Below, in pieces: positions 48,953 through 58,669 of a DNA stretch of 64,000 bases. The stretch is from Variovorax ginsengisoli. GTDB taxonomy: Bacteria; Pseudomonadota; Gammaproteobacteria; Burkholderiales; Burkholderiaceae_C. Where the stretch lies: contig NZ_JAUJZH010000011.1 in NCBI RefSeq assembly GCF_030486595.1, positions 1 to 64,000 on the forward strand, given 5' to 3'. How positions within the stretch are numbered: position 1 is the stretch's first letter; the number at the start of each line of letters is the position of its first letter. The position numbers were made by a program, and so were the translations under genes. The notes below the pieces were generated by a model. That model was given only the letters and a program-made list of their open reading frames with translations. It was not told the DNA's origin and did not search any database.

Positions 48953-50038
48953 TCAGCGTTCGTCGAAAGAGAGGACCACGCGCTCGGTCAGCGGGTGGGC
49001 CTGGCAGGTCAGCACGAAGCCGGCCGCCACTTCATTCTTGTCGAGGGCGAAGTTTCGCTCCATCCGGACCTTGCCCTCGATCACCTTGGCGCGGCAGGTG
49101 CCGCAGACGCCCGAGGTGCACGAGAAAGGCACTTCCATGCCGGCCGCCGAAGCGCAGTCGAGGATGCTCGGCTGGTCCTTGCGGAATTCGATCTCGCGCT
49201 GCAGGCCGTCGCGCACGATGACGATCTTCGCCACTTCGGCGTCGCCCGGTTTCGCCTCGTGGATCACGGCGCCGACCGGTGCGCCTTCGGGCGCGGCAAC
49301 CCCGAAGCGCTCGATGTGGATGCGCTCCTCGGGCACGCCGGCCGCGAGCAGCGCGGCCTCGGCTTCGTCGTTCATCTGGAACGGGCCGCAGATGTAGGCA
49401 TGGTCGATGCTGCCCGCCGGCACCACGCTCGACAGGAATTCGCCGAGCTTGGCGCGGTCCATGCGCCCCATGTTGAGCGGCGCGTCGGTCGGCTCGCCCG
49501 AGAACACGTGGTGCAGCACCAGGCGCGACATGTAGCGGTTTTTCAGGTCCTCGAGTTCTTCCTTGAACATCGTGGACTGCAGCTTGCGGTTGCCGTAGAT
49601 GAGGGTGAAGCGCGACTGCGGCTCGCGCGCCAGCACCGTCTTCATGATCGACAGGATCGGCGTGATGCCGCTGCCGCCGACGATCCCCACGTGCTGGCGC
49701 TTCGACTGCGGCTCGATCGGCACGAAGAAGCGGCCCTGCGGCGCCATCACGCTGATGGTGTCGCCGGGCTGCAGCTTCTCGTTGATCCAGTTCGAGAAGG
49801 TGCCGCCCTTGACCTTGCGCACGCCGACGCGCAGTTCGCCGTCGTCGACGCCGGCGCAGATCGAGTAGGACCGGCGCAGGTCCTGGCCCTCGATGTCCTT
49901 GCGCAAGGTGAGGTACTGGCCCTGGGTGAAGCCGAAGGCCTCGCGCAGGTCGGTCGGCACGTCGAAGGAGACGATGACGGCTTCGTCGGTGTCGGGCTCG
50001 ACGGCGCGCACGCGAAGCGGATGAAAGATGACGCTCAT
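48953..50038 (-). CDS. paaE: Phenylacetyl-CoA epoxidase reductase subunit
   Basis: Passes electrons from NADPH to the PaaABC(D) epoxidase. 361 residues: ferredoxin-reductase FAD domain (GQYLTLRKDIEGQDLRRSYS), NAD(P) domain (IVGGSGITPILSIMKTVL, YICGPFQMN) and a C-terminal plant-type 2Fe-2S domain (PFSCTSGVCGTCRAKVIEG with a fourth Cys in LTCQAHPLT). The four iron ligands are intact. It follows paaD by about ten bases. Confidence 0.96.
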   Translation of the reverse strand: MSVIFHPLRVRAVEPDTDEAVIVSFDVPTDLREAFGFTQGQYLTLRKDIEGQDLRRSYSICAGVDDGELRVGVRKVKGGTFSNWINEKLQPGDTISVMAPQGRFFVPIEPQSKRQHVGIVGGSGITPILSIMKTVLAREPQSRFTLIYGNRKLQSTMFKEELEDLKNRYMSRLVLHHVFSGEPTDAPLNMGRMDRAKLGEFLSSVVPAGSIDHAYICGPFQMNDEAEAALLAAGVPEERIHIERFGVAAPEGAPVGAVIHEAKPGDAEVAKIVIVRDGLQREIEFRKDQPSILDCASAAGMEVPFSCTSGVCGTCRAKVIEGKVRMERNFALDKNEVAAGFVLTCQAHPLTERVVLSFDER

Positions 50039-50048
50039 GGGAGGCCCG

Positions 50049-50567
50049 TCAGATCGGTTTGAAATGTTCGAAAGGTTCGCGGCAGCTCACGCAGCGGTAC
50101 ATCGCCTTGCAGGCGGTGGAGCCGAAGGCCGACAGCCGCTCGGTGTTGCTGCTGCCGCAGCGCGGGCAGGCCACCGCATCGACCCGGCGGCCGAAGAAGC
50201 GGATCGGCACCGTGCCGTCGGCCGAGGCCGGTCCGGGCGGCGCGATGCCGTACTCGGACAGCTTGCGGCGGCCGTCGGCGCTGATCCAGTCGGTGGTCCA
50301 GGCCGGTGCGCGCTGCAAGGTGACATAGGCCGGGCCAAGGCCGGCCTGGTCGATGGCGGCCAGCACGTCGTGCTCGATCACCTCGGTGGCGGGGCAGCCC
50401 GAGTAGGTCGGCGTCAGCACGACTTCGAGCCGGTCGTCATGCTCGATCACGTCGCGCACGATGCCGAGGTCGCGCACCGACAGCGCCGGCACCTCGGGGT
50501 CGAGCACGGTGCCGAGCACGTCCCAGGCCTGGGCGCAGCGCGTGACGGCCGCGGCGGGCGCAGTCAC
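50049..50567 (-). CDS. paaD: Phenylacetyl-CoA epoxidase maturation subunit
   Basis: 172 residues. The MIP18/DUF59-like domain (TVLDPEVPALSVRDLGIVRD, then TPTYSGCPATEVIEHDV) suggests an iron-sulfur or diiron assembly role. A C-terminal four-cysteine zinc-like module reads CPRCGSSNTERLSAFGSTAC then YRCVSCREPFEHFKPI. The start is a GTG; GTG 50567 overlaps the paaC TGA by four bases with AGGAGG six bases upstream, and the GTG at 50570 is the alternative. Confidence 0.94.
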   Translation of the reverse strand: MTAPAAAVTRCAQAWDVLGTVLDPEVPALSVRDLGIVRDVIEHDDRLEVVLTPTYSGCPATEVIEHDVLAAIDQAGLGPAYVTLQRAPAWTTDWISADGRRKLSEYGIAPPGPASADGTVPIRFFGRRVDAVACPRCGSSNTERLSAFGSTACKAMYRCVSCREPFEHFKPI

Positions 50568-51337
50568 CACACGCCTCCTGGGAACGAGCGCTGCAGGTGC
50601 TGCATCTCGGCCAGGATGTAGCCCATGTGCTCGGTGTGGACGCCCTTCTTGCCGGTGCTGCGGAAGGCTGCTTCCTTGGGCTCGACCAGCGCGGCTTCGC
50701 CGAGGATCGTGCGCATCTCCGCACGCCAGGGCGCCTCCAGCTCGGACCAGCGCGGCCCCAGGCCGGCGGCGGCCGCGGCCTCGTCGACCGCGTCGGACTC
50801 GAACATCTCGGGCGTGTAGCGCCACAGGTCGGCCAGCGCCGCTTCGATGCGCCGGCGCGATTCCTCGGTGCCGTCGCCCAGGCGCACCACCCAGTCGGCC
50901 GCATGCTGCTGGTGGTAGCGCGCCTCCTTGACCGCCTTGCCGGCGATGCCGGCGAGCTCGGCATCGGAAGAGTCGCGCAGGCGCTCCCACAGCAGCTTCA
51001 TCAGCGTCGCGACCATGGCATTGCGCAGCACCGTGAAGGCGAAGTCGCCGCGCGGCAGCTCGACCAGCGTCAGGTTTCGGTAGTCCTTCTCGTCGCGCAG
51101 GAAGGCCAGCTGGTCCTCGTCATGGCCGAGGCCCTCGATGCGGCCGGCGTGCGTCAGCACGGCGCGGGCCTGGCCGATCAGGTCGAGCGCCATGTTCGAC
51201 AGGGCGATGTCCTCTTCGAGGATCGGCGCGTGGCCGGACCATTCGGCGATGCGCTGGCTGAGGATCAGGCAGGTGTCGCCGAGGCGCAGCAGGTACTGCA
51301 CGGCGGGCGTGGATTCGATGGCGATGGAGGCTTGCAT
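50564..51337 (-). CDS. paaC: Phenylacetyl-CoA epoxidase structural subunit
   Basis: 257 residues, ferritin-like helical protein without the full set of diiron ligands; it holds PaaA in the epoxidase complex. It has VQYLLRLGDTCLILSQRIAE, SNMALDLIGQARAVLTHAGR, FLRDEKDYRNLTLVELPRGD and the C-terminal KGVHTEHMGYILAEMQHLQR, all standard for PaaC. It lies ten bases after paaB and overlaps paaD. Confidence 0.95.
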   Translation of the reverse strand: MQASIAIESTPAVQYLLRLGDTCLILSQRIAEWSGHAPILEEDIALSNMALDLIGQARAVLTHAGRIEGLGHDEDQLAFLRDEKDYRNLTLVELPRGDFAFTVLRNAMVATLMKLLWERLRDSSDAELAGIAGKAVKEARYHQQHAADWVVRLGDGTEESRRRIEAALADLWRYTPEMFESDAVDEAAAAAGLGPRWSELEAPWRAEMRTILGEAALVEPKEAAFRSTGKKGVHTEHMGYILAEMQHLQRSFPGGVW

Positions 51338-51347
51338 GGTCGGGCGC

Positions 51348-51653
51348 TCACATGTGGTCGACGGAACCGGGGAGCTTGTAGAAGGTCGGATGGCGATAGA
51401 CCTTGTCTTCCATCGGATCGAAGTACATGTCCTTGTCGGCCGGGTCGCTGGCGACGATCTGGTCGGAGCGCACCACCCACACGCTGGTGCCTTCCTGGCG
51501 CCGCGTGTAGACGTCGCGCGCCATCTGGATCGCCATCTTCGGGTCGGCCGCGTGCAGGCTGCCGCAATGCTTGTGGTCGAGGCCCGAGCGGCTGCGCACG
51601 AAGACCTCCCAGAGGGGCCATTCGGCGGCGGAGGCGGGGGTGGGGTTCGTCAT
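51348..51653 (-). CDS. paaB: Phenylacetyl-CoA epoxidase small subunit
   Basis: 101 residues with the PaaB pattern: WPLWEVFVRSRSGLDHKHCG, SLHAADPKMAIQMARDVYTR and RQEGTSVWVVRSDQIVASDP, ending YRHPTFYKLP. It bridges PaaAC heterodimers in the epoxidase. It sits between paaA and paaC with short gaps. Confidence 0.95.
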   Translation of the reverse strand: MTNPTPASAAEWPLWEVFVRSRSGLDHKHCGSLHAADPKMAIQMARDVYTRRQEGTSVWVVRSDQIVASDPADKDMYFDPMEDKVYRHPTFYKLPGSVDHM

Positions 51654-51680
51654 GTCGTCTTTTCCTTGCAGATGGGGCGC

Positions 51681-52694
51681 TCAGGCCGCCAGTGAGGTGG
51701 GTTCGGCGCGCTTGGCGGCATGGGCGAGCGCGGCCTCGCGCACCCAGGCACCGTCTTCCCAGGCCTTGACCCGGGCGCCCAGGCGCTCGCGGTTGCAGGG
51801 GCCGTCGCCGCCGATCACGCGCCAGAACTCGCTCCAGTCGATCGGGCCATGGTCGTGGTGCTGGCGCTCCTCGTTCCACTTCAGGTCGGGGTCGGGCAGG
51901 GTCACGCCGAGCACCTTGGCCTGCTCGACCGCGGCGTCGATGAACTTGGCACGCAGGTCGTCGTTGGTGAAGCGCTTGATGCCCCAGCGCATCGACTGCG
52001 CCGAGTTGGGCGACTGGTCGTCCGGCGGGCCGAACATCATGATCGACGGCCACCACCAGCGGTCGACCGCGTCCTGCACCATCGCCTTCTGCGCCTCGGT
52101 GCCGTGCTGCATCATCGTCAGCAGCGCCTCGAAGCCCTGGCGCTGGTGGAAGCTCTCCTCGCGGCAGATGCGGATCATGGCGCGCGCATAGGGCGCGTAG
52201 GAGCAGCGGCAGATCGGCACCTGGTTCATGATCGCGGCGCCGTCGACCAGCCAGCCGATGGTGCCCATGTCGGCCCAGGTCAGGGTCGGGTAGTTGAAGA
52301 TCGAGCTGTACTTGGCGCGGCCGCTGTGCAGCGCGTCGACCATCTGGTCGCGCGAGGTGCCGAGGGTCTCGGCGGCCGAGTACAGGTAGAGCCCGTGGCC
52401 GGCCTCGTCCTGCACCTTGGCCAGCAGGATCGCCTTGCGCTTGAGGGTCGGCGCGCGCGTGATCCAGTTGCCTTCGGGCAGCATGCCGACGATCTCGGAG
52501 TGCGCGTGCTGGCTGATCTGCCGCACCAGCGTCTTGCGGTAGTGCTCGGGCATCCAGTCCTTGGCTTCGATGAAGCCGCCTTCGTCGATGCGGGCGTCGA
52601 AGCGCTGCTCGAGCTGCATCTCTTCGGCGGAGCGGATCGGCTTCTTGGCGTCGCCGGGCTCCTTGCCCATCGTATCCATCGCTTGGGTGTACAT
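51681..52694 (-). CDS. paaA: Phenylacetyl-CoA epoxidase catalytic subunit
   Basis: 337 residues; the diiron oxygenase subunit that forms the 1,2-epoxide. The metal-binding helices include [35 protein letters not shown] and [20 protein letters not shown], which supply the Glu and His ligands. The C-terminal [20 protein letters not shown] block is typical. It lies 24 bases after paaK. Start 52694 ([13 protein letters not shown]); Met6 (52679) is also possible. Confidence 0.96.
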   Translation of the reverse strand: MYTQAMDTMGKEPGDAKKPIRSAEEMQLEQRFDARIDEGGFIEAKDWMPEHYRKTLVRQISQHAHSEIVGMLPEGNWITRAPTLKRKAILLAKVQDEAGHGLYLYSAAETLGTSRDQMVDALHSGRAKYSSIFNYPTLTWADMGTIGWLVDGAAIMNQVPICRCSYAPYARAMIRICREESFHQRQGFEALLTMMQHGTEAQKAMVQDAVDRWWWPSIMMFGPPDDQSPNSAQSMRWGIKRFTNDDLRAKFIDAAVEQAKVLGVTLPDPDLKWNEERQHHDHGPIDWSEFWRVIGGDGPCNRERLGARVKAWEDGAWVREAALAHAAKRAEPTSLAA

Positions 52695-52718
52695 CGTGAT
52701 CCTTTCAGGCGCGGGGCC

Positions 52719-54038
<1,320 letters not shown>

Positions 54039-54073
54039 GTGGTGTCTCCTCTGGCGGTTCGGTCGGCGGCGTG

Positions 54074-54541
54074 TCAGTCAGCGACCGCCGGCTTGCCCTT
54101 GATGGTGTAGGAGCGGCCGCGGAACATCGCGATGCGCTCGCCGTGCTGGTTGGTGATCTCGCTGTCGTAGACGCCGGTGCGGCCGGCCTTCGACAGCTCG
54201 AAGCTGCGGGCCGTGAGCACGTCGCCCTCGCGCGCCGGCGCCACCAGGTCGATCGAGAAGCCCGAAGCCACCGTCAGTTCGTTGTACGAGTTGCAGGCGT
54301 AGGCAAAGGCGGTGTCGGCCAGCGCCGCCAGGAAGCCGCCGTGGCAGGTGGCGTGGCCGTTGAGCATGTGGCCCTGCACCGTCATCGTGACCGTGGCCTG
54401 GCCCGGCGCGACCTCGGTCACGTCGATGCCCAGGCCGCGCACGGCGGGATCGTTCGCGTACATGCGCTCGCGGACCCGTTCGGCGGTCTGCTGGGGGGTG
54501 CGGTCGGAGGTGTCGGGCATGTCTGTGGGGCTTGCGTTCAT
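54074..54541 (-). CDS. paaI: Hydroxyphenylacetyl-CoA thioesterase
   Basis: 155-residue hot-dog fold thioesterase. The active-site region is MLNGHATCHGGFLAALADTA with Asn61 and Asp76, matching the PaaI Asn/Asp pair. It rescues CoA from dead-end hydroxylated or ring CoA thioesters in the pathway. ATG 54541 overlaps the paaG stop (ATGA). PaaI is 35 bases before paaK. Confidence 0.94.
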   Translation of the reverse strand: MNASPTDMPDTSDRTPQQTAERVRERMYANDPAVRGLGIDVTEVAPGQATVTMTVQGHMLNGHATCHGGFLAALADTAFAYACNSYNELTVASGFSIDLVAPAREGDVLTARSFELSKAGRTGVYDSEITNQHGERIAMFRGRSYTIKGKPAVAD

Positions 54542-55338
54542 CGGTCGGTGAAGACGGGGGCGCGCTTGGCGCCGAAGGCGGCCACGCCCTCGAGGTAGTC
54601 GTGGGCGCTGCCGAGCTGCGACTGCAGCGCGGCTTCCATGTCGAGCGCCTGGTCGAGCGTGAGCGCCTGCGCGCCGTCGATCGCGGCGCGGGTCGCGGCC
54701 AGCGCCTTCGCGGGCATCGCGGCCAGCCGCTGGGCGAGCTTGGCGCATTCGTCGGCCAGGGCTGCGTCGTCGACGCATTTCCAGATCAGGCCGATGCGCT
54801 CGGCCTCGGCCGCGGGCAGCTTGTCGCCCAGCATCGCCAGGCCCAGCGCACGGGCGCGGCCGACGATGCGCGGCAGCAGCCAAGTGCCGCCGGTGTCGGG
54901 CACCAGCCCGATCTTGGCGAAAGCCTGGATGAAGCTGGCCGACTGCCCGGCCAGCACGAAGTCGCAGTTCAGCGCCAGGTTGGCGCCCGCGCCTGCCGCC
55001 ACGCCGTTGACCGCGGCGATCACCGGCACCGGCATCGACTTGAGGCGCTGCACCAGCGGCTTGTAGAGCGTGTTGATCGCCAGCGCGAGGTCCTTGGGCG
55101 GCTCGCCCGGCGCCGCGGGCGCGACCATCGGGTCGGCCAGGTCCTGGCCGGCACAGAAGCCGCGGCCGGCGCCGGTCAGCACTACGCAACGCACTTCGGG
55201 GTTGGCGGCAGCGGCGTCGAGCCCCGCGCGCAGTGCCTGGTGCATGCCTTCGGTGAAGCTGTTGAGGGCGGCGGGCCGGTTCAAGGTCAGCGTCAGGACC
55301 GGACCCTGCTGGGTCGCGAGGACGAGGGAGTCGGACAA
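54538..55338 (-). CDS. paaG: Ring-1,2-epoxyphenylacetyl-CoA isomerase (crotonase family)
   Basis: Converts the epoxide to oxepin-CoA. 266 residues with crotonase motifs: CCVLTGAGRGFCAGQDL-type oxyanion segment (VVLTGAGRGFCAGQDLADP), VNGVAAGAGANLALNCDFVL and a catalytic-acid region FAKIGLVPDTGGTWLLPR. It is first in the paa unit, facing the regulatory region shared with paaY. No paaF-type enoyl-CoA hydratase is nearby. Confidence 0.93.
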   Translation of the reverse strand: MSDSLVLATQQGPVLTLTLNRPAALNSFTEGMHQALRAGLDAAAANPEVRCVVLTGAGRGFCAGQDLADPMVAPAAPGEPPKDLALAINTLYKPLVQRLKSMPVPVIAAVNGVAAGAGANLALNCDFVLAGQSASFIQAFAKIGLVPDTGGTWLLPRIVGRARALGLAMLGDKLPAAEAERIGLIWKCVDDAALADECAKLAQRLAAMPAKALAATRAAIDGAQALTLDQALDMEAALQSQLGSAHDYLEGVAAFGAKRAPVFTDR

Positions 55339-55380
55339 GCTGTGCCTCCTGTCTGGGTTATTGGCGTGGGGCTGGGGGTC

Positions 55381-55394
55381 TTGACCGGCGTCAA
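55381..55394. promoter_or_regulatory. FNR/CRP-like box 1 (TTGAC-N4-GTCAA)
   Basis: Perfect inverted half-sites TTGAC and GTCAA separated by CGGC, followed by AAAGT. The same 18-base pattern apart from its four spacer bases recurs 61 bases away at 55442. The spacing and half-sites fit the FNR/ANR/CRP superfamily. Which regulator binds is unknown. Confidence 0.55.
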
Positions 55395-55395
55395 A

Positions 55396-55431
55396 AGTAT
55401 CGTTGACCGACCGGTCGGTTAATCATAGGAT
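55396..55431. promoter_or_regulatory. Overlapping divergent promoters of paaG and paaY
   Basis: Plus strand: TTGACC (55403-55408), 17 bases, TAGGAT (55426-55431), pointing to paaY. Minus strand: TTAACC (55417-55422), 15 bases, GATACT (55396-55401), pointing to paaG. Both spacers contain the TetR-type palindrome, so repression would silence both directions. Hexamers were matched by eye; start sites are not known. Confidence 0.45.
55406..55419. promoter_or_regulatory. TetR-type operator palindrome (candidate PaaR site)
   Basis: Perfect 14-base palindrome ACCGACCGGTCGGT, extended imperfectly to 55403-55422. It is of the kind bound by TetR-family acyl-CoA-responsive repressors. The TetR gene at 48306 is the obvious candidate. 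No second copy was noticed in the window. Confidence 0.7.
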
Positions 55432-55441
55432 CGGTCCGAGC

Positions 55442-55455
55442 TTGACGCAAGTCAA
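55442..55455. promoter_or_regulatory. FNR/CRP-like box 2 (TTGAC-N4-GTCAA)
   Basis: TTGAC-GCAA-GTCAA followed by AAAGT, the second copy of the box at 55381. Its centre lies about 60 bases upstream of the predicted paaG start of transcription, a usual activator position, and just downstream of the predicted paaY start. Assignment by eye. Confidence 0.55.
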
Positions 55456-55500
55456 AAGTGCCAAGGGATAACCCTTAATTCAAACGACGGAGATTTCGCG

Positions 55501-56103
55501 ATGCCTTGTTATTCCATCGAAGGCGTGGTGCCGGTCATCGACCCGAGCGCCTACGTGCACCCCACCGCGGTCCTGATCGGCGACGTGATCGTCGGCCCCG
55601 ACTGCTATGTCGGGCCCTGCGCCGTACTGCGCGGCGATTTCGGCCGCATCGTCCTGGAGCGCGGCTCGAACGTGCAGGACACCTGCGTGGTCCACGGCTT
55701 CCCGGCGCAGGACACGGTGGTCGAGGAAAACGGCCACATCGGCCACGGCGCGGTGCTGCACAGCTGCATCGTGCGGCGCGATGCGCTGGTGGGCATGAAC
55801 GCGGTGGTGATGGACGAGGCGGAGATCGGCGAGGCCTCGATCGTCGCCGCCTGCGCCTTCGTGCCGGCCGGCCGCAAGATCCCGCCGCGCTCGCTGGCCG
55901 CCGGCATGCCGGCCAAGGTGATGCGCGCCCTCAGCGACCAGGAAGTGGCCTGGAAGCTCGAAGGCACCCGCACCTACCAGGCGCTGACCTTGCGCAGCCT
56001 GGCCAGCATGCAGGAAGTGGCGGCCCTGACCGCGGTCGAGCCCGAGCGGCCGCGCGTGGCGGCGCCGGACGTCAAGCCGCTCATCGCGACCAGGCGCGGC
56101 TGA
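55501..56103 (+). CDS. paaY: PaaY, gamma-carbonic-anhydrase-like thioesterase
   Basis: 200-residue left-handed beta-helix protein with hexapeptide repeats: YVHPTAVLIGDVIVGPDCYV, VQDTCVVHGFPAQDTVVEEN and HIGHGAVLHSCIV, whose His residues bind zinc in the family. The C-terminal helix region has WKLEGTRTYQALTLR. PaaY homologues hydrolyse ring-modified CoA thioesters that accumulate when the pathway stalls. ATG 55501 has CGGAG upstream. It diverges from paaG and its end overlaps the convergent aspartoacylase gene by 23 bases. Confidence 0.93.
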   Translation: MPCYSIEGVVPVIDPSAYVHPTAVLIGDVIVGPDCYVGPCAVLRGDFGRIVLERGSNVQDTCVVHGFPAQDTVVEENGHIGHGAVLHSCIVRRDALVGMNAVVMDEAEIGEASIVAACAFVPAGRKIPPRSLAAGMPAKVMRALSDQEVAWKLEGTRTYQALTLRSLASMQEVAALTAVEPERPRVAAPDVKPLIATRRG

Positions 56104-57091
56104 GGGCTGGCGCGGGCCGCGTCAGGTCGCGGTCGCTCTCGACCGCGAAATAGAACCACTCGGTCCCCGGCAAGGCCTCGGCATTCGGGAACACGATGAA
56201 CCCGTCGCGTTCGGCGTGCAGCATGCTGCCGTCCGCGCGCACGCCGATCGGCTCGCCCCGCGCCACCGGGTCGAAGGTGGCCCACTCGCGCACGAACTGG
56301 TCTTCGGCGTGCAGCCGGTCCACCACGCTGACCAGCCGCAGCAGCGAAGGCGCCCGCGGGGGCGCCGCCGCCGGATCGGGCTCGATCATGCCCAGCAGGC
56401 GCAAGGCCGACAGGATCGCCCGCCGGGCCACGTCGGGCGCCGCCGGGTCCTGGTGCTGGCCGCATTCGAGCGTCACGCCGTAGCCGCCGCGGCTGCGCAT
56501 GTATTCGTTGGTGCCCCAGCCGAAGGCCAGCGCGGCCTCGTCGGCGGCCTGCCCGCGCTGCGCCAGCCCCGCCGCATAGATGTCGAGCCAGCCCTCGACC
56601 ACCCGGGGGGTGCCGAGGTGCAGCGCCAGCTGCCCTTCCTCGAAGGCGCGCGAGAACGGCTCGAGCGGGCCCTGGTTGTCGCGCGGCCCGATCATCGCGA
56701 AGGCCTCGCCCTCGCTCTGGAACGAATGCAGGTCGAGCAGCACCTCGTGGCGATCGAGCAGCGGGCACAGCAGGTCGGTGATGCGGGCCTCGTAGTCGGC
56801 CGGCTCGGCGCCTGGCGCGGTCGGGCGGAACAGGCGGTTGAGGTTGCGCTCGCCCTCGCGCCGGAGCAGCCGCCGCGCCAGCGGATTGGCGACCGGCACC
56901 AGGGTCAGCTGGCCGCGCAGAAGCTGGAGCGAACCGTCATCCAGCGCGGACACGACGCGCTCGATGCCGGCGGTGCCGCAGGTCTCGTCGCCGTGCACCC
57001 CGCCGAGGACGATCAGCCGCGGCCCCGGCTGCAGGCTGGCGTAGCCATGGATGCGAAGGAGGTCGGTGGAGGCGGTCATTTCGCTGTCCAT
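56081..57091 (-). CDS. Aspartoacylase / succinylglutamate desuccinylase family protein
   Basis: 336-residue zinc carboxypeptidase-like hydrolase. The zinc motif GGVHGDETCG has His33 and Glu36, the third ligand is in LLDLHSFQS, and the substrate-binding VPVANPLARR and NLNRLF segments are present. The family cleaves N-acyl amino acids; the substrate here is unknown. Start 57091 (MDSEMTAST); Met5 at 57079 is an alternative. Convergent with paaY; not part of an arginine-degradation cluster. Confidence 0.87.
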   Translation of the reverse strand: MDSEMTASTDLLRIHGYASLQPGPRLIVLGGVHGDETCGTAGIERVVSALDDGSLQLLRGQLTLVPVANPLARRLLRREGERNLNRLFRPTAPGAEPADYEARITDLLCPLLDRHEVLLDLHSFQSEGEAFAMIGPRDNQGPLEPFSRAFEEGQLALHLGTPRVVEGWLDIYAAGLAQRGQAADEAALAFGWGTNEYMRSRGGYGVTLECGQHQDPAAPDVARRAILSALRLLGMIEPDPAAAPPRAPSLLRLVSVVDRLHAEDQFVREWATFDPVARGEPIGVRADGSMLHAERDGFIVFPNAEALPGTEWFYFAVESDRDLTRPAPALSRAWSR

Positions 57092-57172
57092 CCTACAGGC
57101 CCGCGAAAGCCGGTCCTACCGCGTTCTCCCCGGTACCGTGAGACAAACGCAGGCACCAGACAGGAGCAAGCG

Positions 57173-57436
57173 ATGGCCACGAAGAACAATCCCGCGAAGA
57201 CCGATGCCCAGGGTTCGAAGGATGCGGGAGGAGGCAATACCCAGGTCGAGCAGGAGGGCGAATCGGCGCCGCGCCTGCCGCACGAGCACGACCAGTCGTC
57301 CGACAGCCAGAAAAGCGCCGACGGCGCCCCGCCGCGCGTCGGCCGCCAGGCGCACGAGGACCTCGAGCGCGGCCTGGTCGACACCGACAAGGGCCCGGTG
57401 ACCGACCGGGTCTACAACGACAAGCTCAAGCCTTGA
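57173..57436 (+). CDS. Small hydrophilic, probably disordered protein
   Basis: 87 residues, strongly polar: [20 protein letters not shown], Glu/Ser/Asp-rich middle, and a conserved-looking tail ([20 protein letters not shown]). CAGGAG precedes the ATG, which supports real translation. Composition recalls stress-related hydrophilic proteins of proteobacteria, but no family is assigned. It diverges from the aspartoacylase gene and overlaps the 3' end of rpe by 11 bases. Confidence 0.65.
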   Translation: MATKNNPAKTDAQGSKDAGGGNTQVEQEGESAPRLPHEHDQSSDSQKSADGAPPRVGRQAHEDLERGLVDTDKGPVTDRVYNDKLKP

Positions 57437-58121
57437 CGGCGGTGGCGAGTTGATCGCGCATCGCCCGCACCACGCCCGCATAGTCCTTGGCATTGAAGAT
57501 CGCGCTGCCCGCCACGAAAGTGTCGGCGCCCGCGCTCGCCACCTGCGCGATGTTGTCGGCCTTGATGCCGCCATCGACTTCGAGCCGGATGTCGCGACCG
57601 GTCGCGTCGATGCGCTTGCGCGCGTGCTCGATCTTGCGCAGGGCGGAATCGATGAAGCTCTGGCCGCCGAAGCCGGGGTTCACGCTCATGATCAGGATCA
57701 GGTCGATGTCGTCGATCACCCAGTCGAGCGCTTCCAGGCCCAGGCCCGGGTTGAACACCAGACCGGCCTTGCAGCCCGCCGCCTTGATCGCCTGGATGCT
57801 GCGGTGCACGTGCGGCGAGGCGTCGGGATGGAAGCTGATGTAGTCGGCGCCGGCCTGCGCGAAGGCCGCGGCCAAGGCGTCCACCGGCTGGATCATCAGG
57901 TGGACGTCGATCGGCACCGGCTGGCCGTCGGGCGTCTTCGCATGCGGCTTGAGCGCCTGGCAGACCATCGGCCCGAAGGTCAGGTTCGGCACATAGTGGT
58001 TGTCCATCACGTCGAAATGGATCCAGTCGGCGCCAGCGGCGATGACGTCGCGCACCTCGTCGCCAAGGCGGGCGAAGTCGGCCGAGAGGATGGATGGGGC
58101 GATTCTGAAGGGGCTGCTCAT
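57426..58121 (-). CDS. rpe: Ribulose-phosphate 3-epimerase
   Basis: Interconverts ribulose 5-phosphate and xylulose 5-phosphate. 231-residue TIM barrel: [63 protein letters not shown] and [12 protein letters not shown], with all metal-binding His/Asp residues present. Stand-alone here; divergent from apaG with 69 bases between. Confidence 0.96.
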   Translation of the reverse strand: MSSPFRIAPSILSADFARLGDEVRDVIAAGADWIHFDVMDNHYVPNLTFGPMVCQALKPHAKTPDGQPVPIDVHLMIQPVDALAAAFAQAGADYISFHPDASPHVHRSIQAIKAAGCKAGLVFNPGLGLEALDWVIDDIDLILIMSVNPGFGGQSFIDSALRKIEHARKRIDATGRDIRLEVDGGIKADNIAQVASAGADTFVAGSAIFNAKDYAGVVRAMRDQLATAVKA

Positions 58122-58190
58122 GGGTCCGGATTGTCGCAGCAGGGGCGGCGGCTTGCAGCGCCACAGGAGCCTTCCGTTACTATCCCTGCG

Positions 58191-58586
58191 ATGTCCACGC
58201 TACCGATCAGTGTCCAGGTCGAGCCACGCTACCTGCCAGACCAGTCCTCGCCCGAGGACCGGGTCCACACCTTCGCCTACGCCGTGACGGTCACCAACAA
58301 CGGCCCGGTGGCGGCGCAGCTGATCGCGCGCCACTGGATCTTCGCCGACGCCTCCGGCCACACGCAGGAGGTCGACGGCCTCGGCGTCATCGGCCAGCAG
58401 CCCCTGCTGGCGCCAGGGGAATCGTTCCGCTACACCAGCGGCTGCCGGCTGCAGGCCCCCAGCGGTACCATGCACGGCAGCTTCTTCTTCGTCACCGAGC
58501 GCGGCGAACGCTTCGACGTTCCGATCCCCACGCTGGTGCTGGAAGCCGACGCGGGCGACATGCCCACTTCGCGCGTGCTGCACTGA
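58191..58586 (+). CDS. apaG: ApaG (Co2+/Mg2+ efflux-linked fibronectin-like protein)
   Basis: 131 residues of the DUF525 fold: [49 protein letters not shown] then [19 protein letters not shown] and [19 protein letters not shown]. Function is not well defined; mutants in enterics affect cobalt resistance. It precedes a cation:proton antiporter gene by 83 bases on the same strand, an intergenic stretch with a small ORF and hairpin. Confidence 0.93.
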   Translation: MSTLPISVQVEPRYLPDQSSPEDRVHTFAYAVTVTNNGPVAAQLIARHWIFADASGHTQEVDGLGVIGQQPLLAPGESFRYTSGCRLQAPSGTMHGSFFFVTERGERFDVPIPTLVLEADAGDMPTSRVLH

Positions 58587-58608
58587 GCACGCTTTTCTCT
58601 TTCGCGCC

Positions 58609-58665
58609 ATGAACGCCTTGCGCGCTCTGGATCTTCCGCGGGGGGCGATGCCCCCCTCAAGCTGA
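58609..58665 (+). CDS. Possible 18-residue upstream ORF before the antiporter
   Basis: ATG to TGA reading MNALRALDLPRGAMPPSS, ending four bases before the antiporter ATG. A perfect 7-base hairpin with a three-base loop (GGGGGGC 58640-58646, GCCCCCC 58650-58656) lies inside it. Translation of the ORF could open the hairpin and couple to the antiporter start. No Shine-Dalgarno is visible, so translation is uncertain. Confidence 0.35.
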   Translation: MNALRALDLPRGAMPPSS

Positions 58666-58669
58666 ACCG

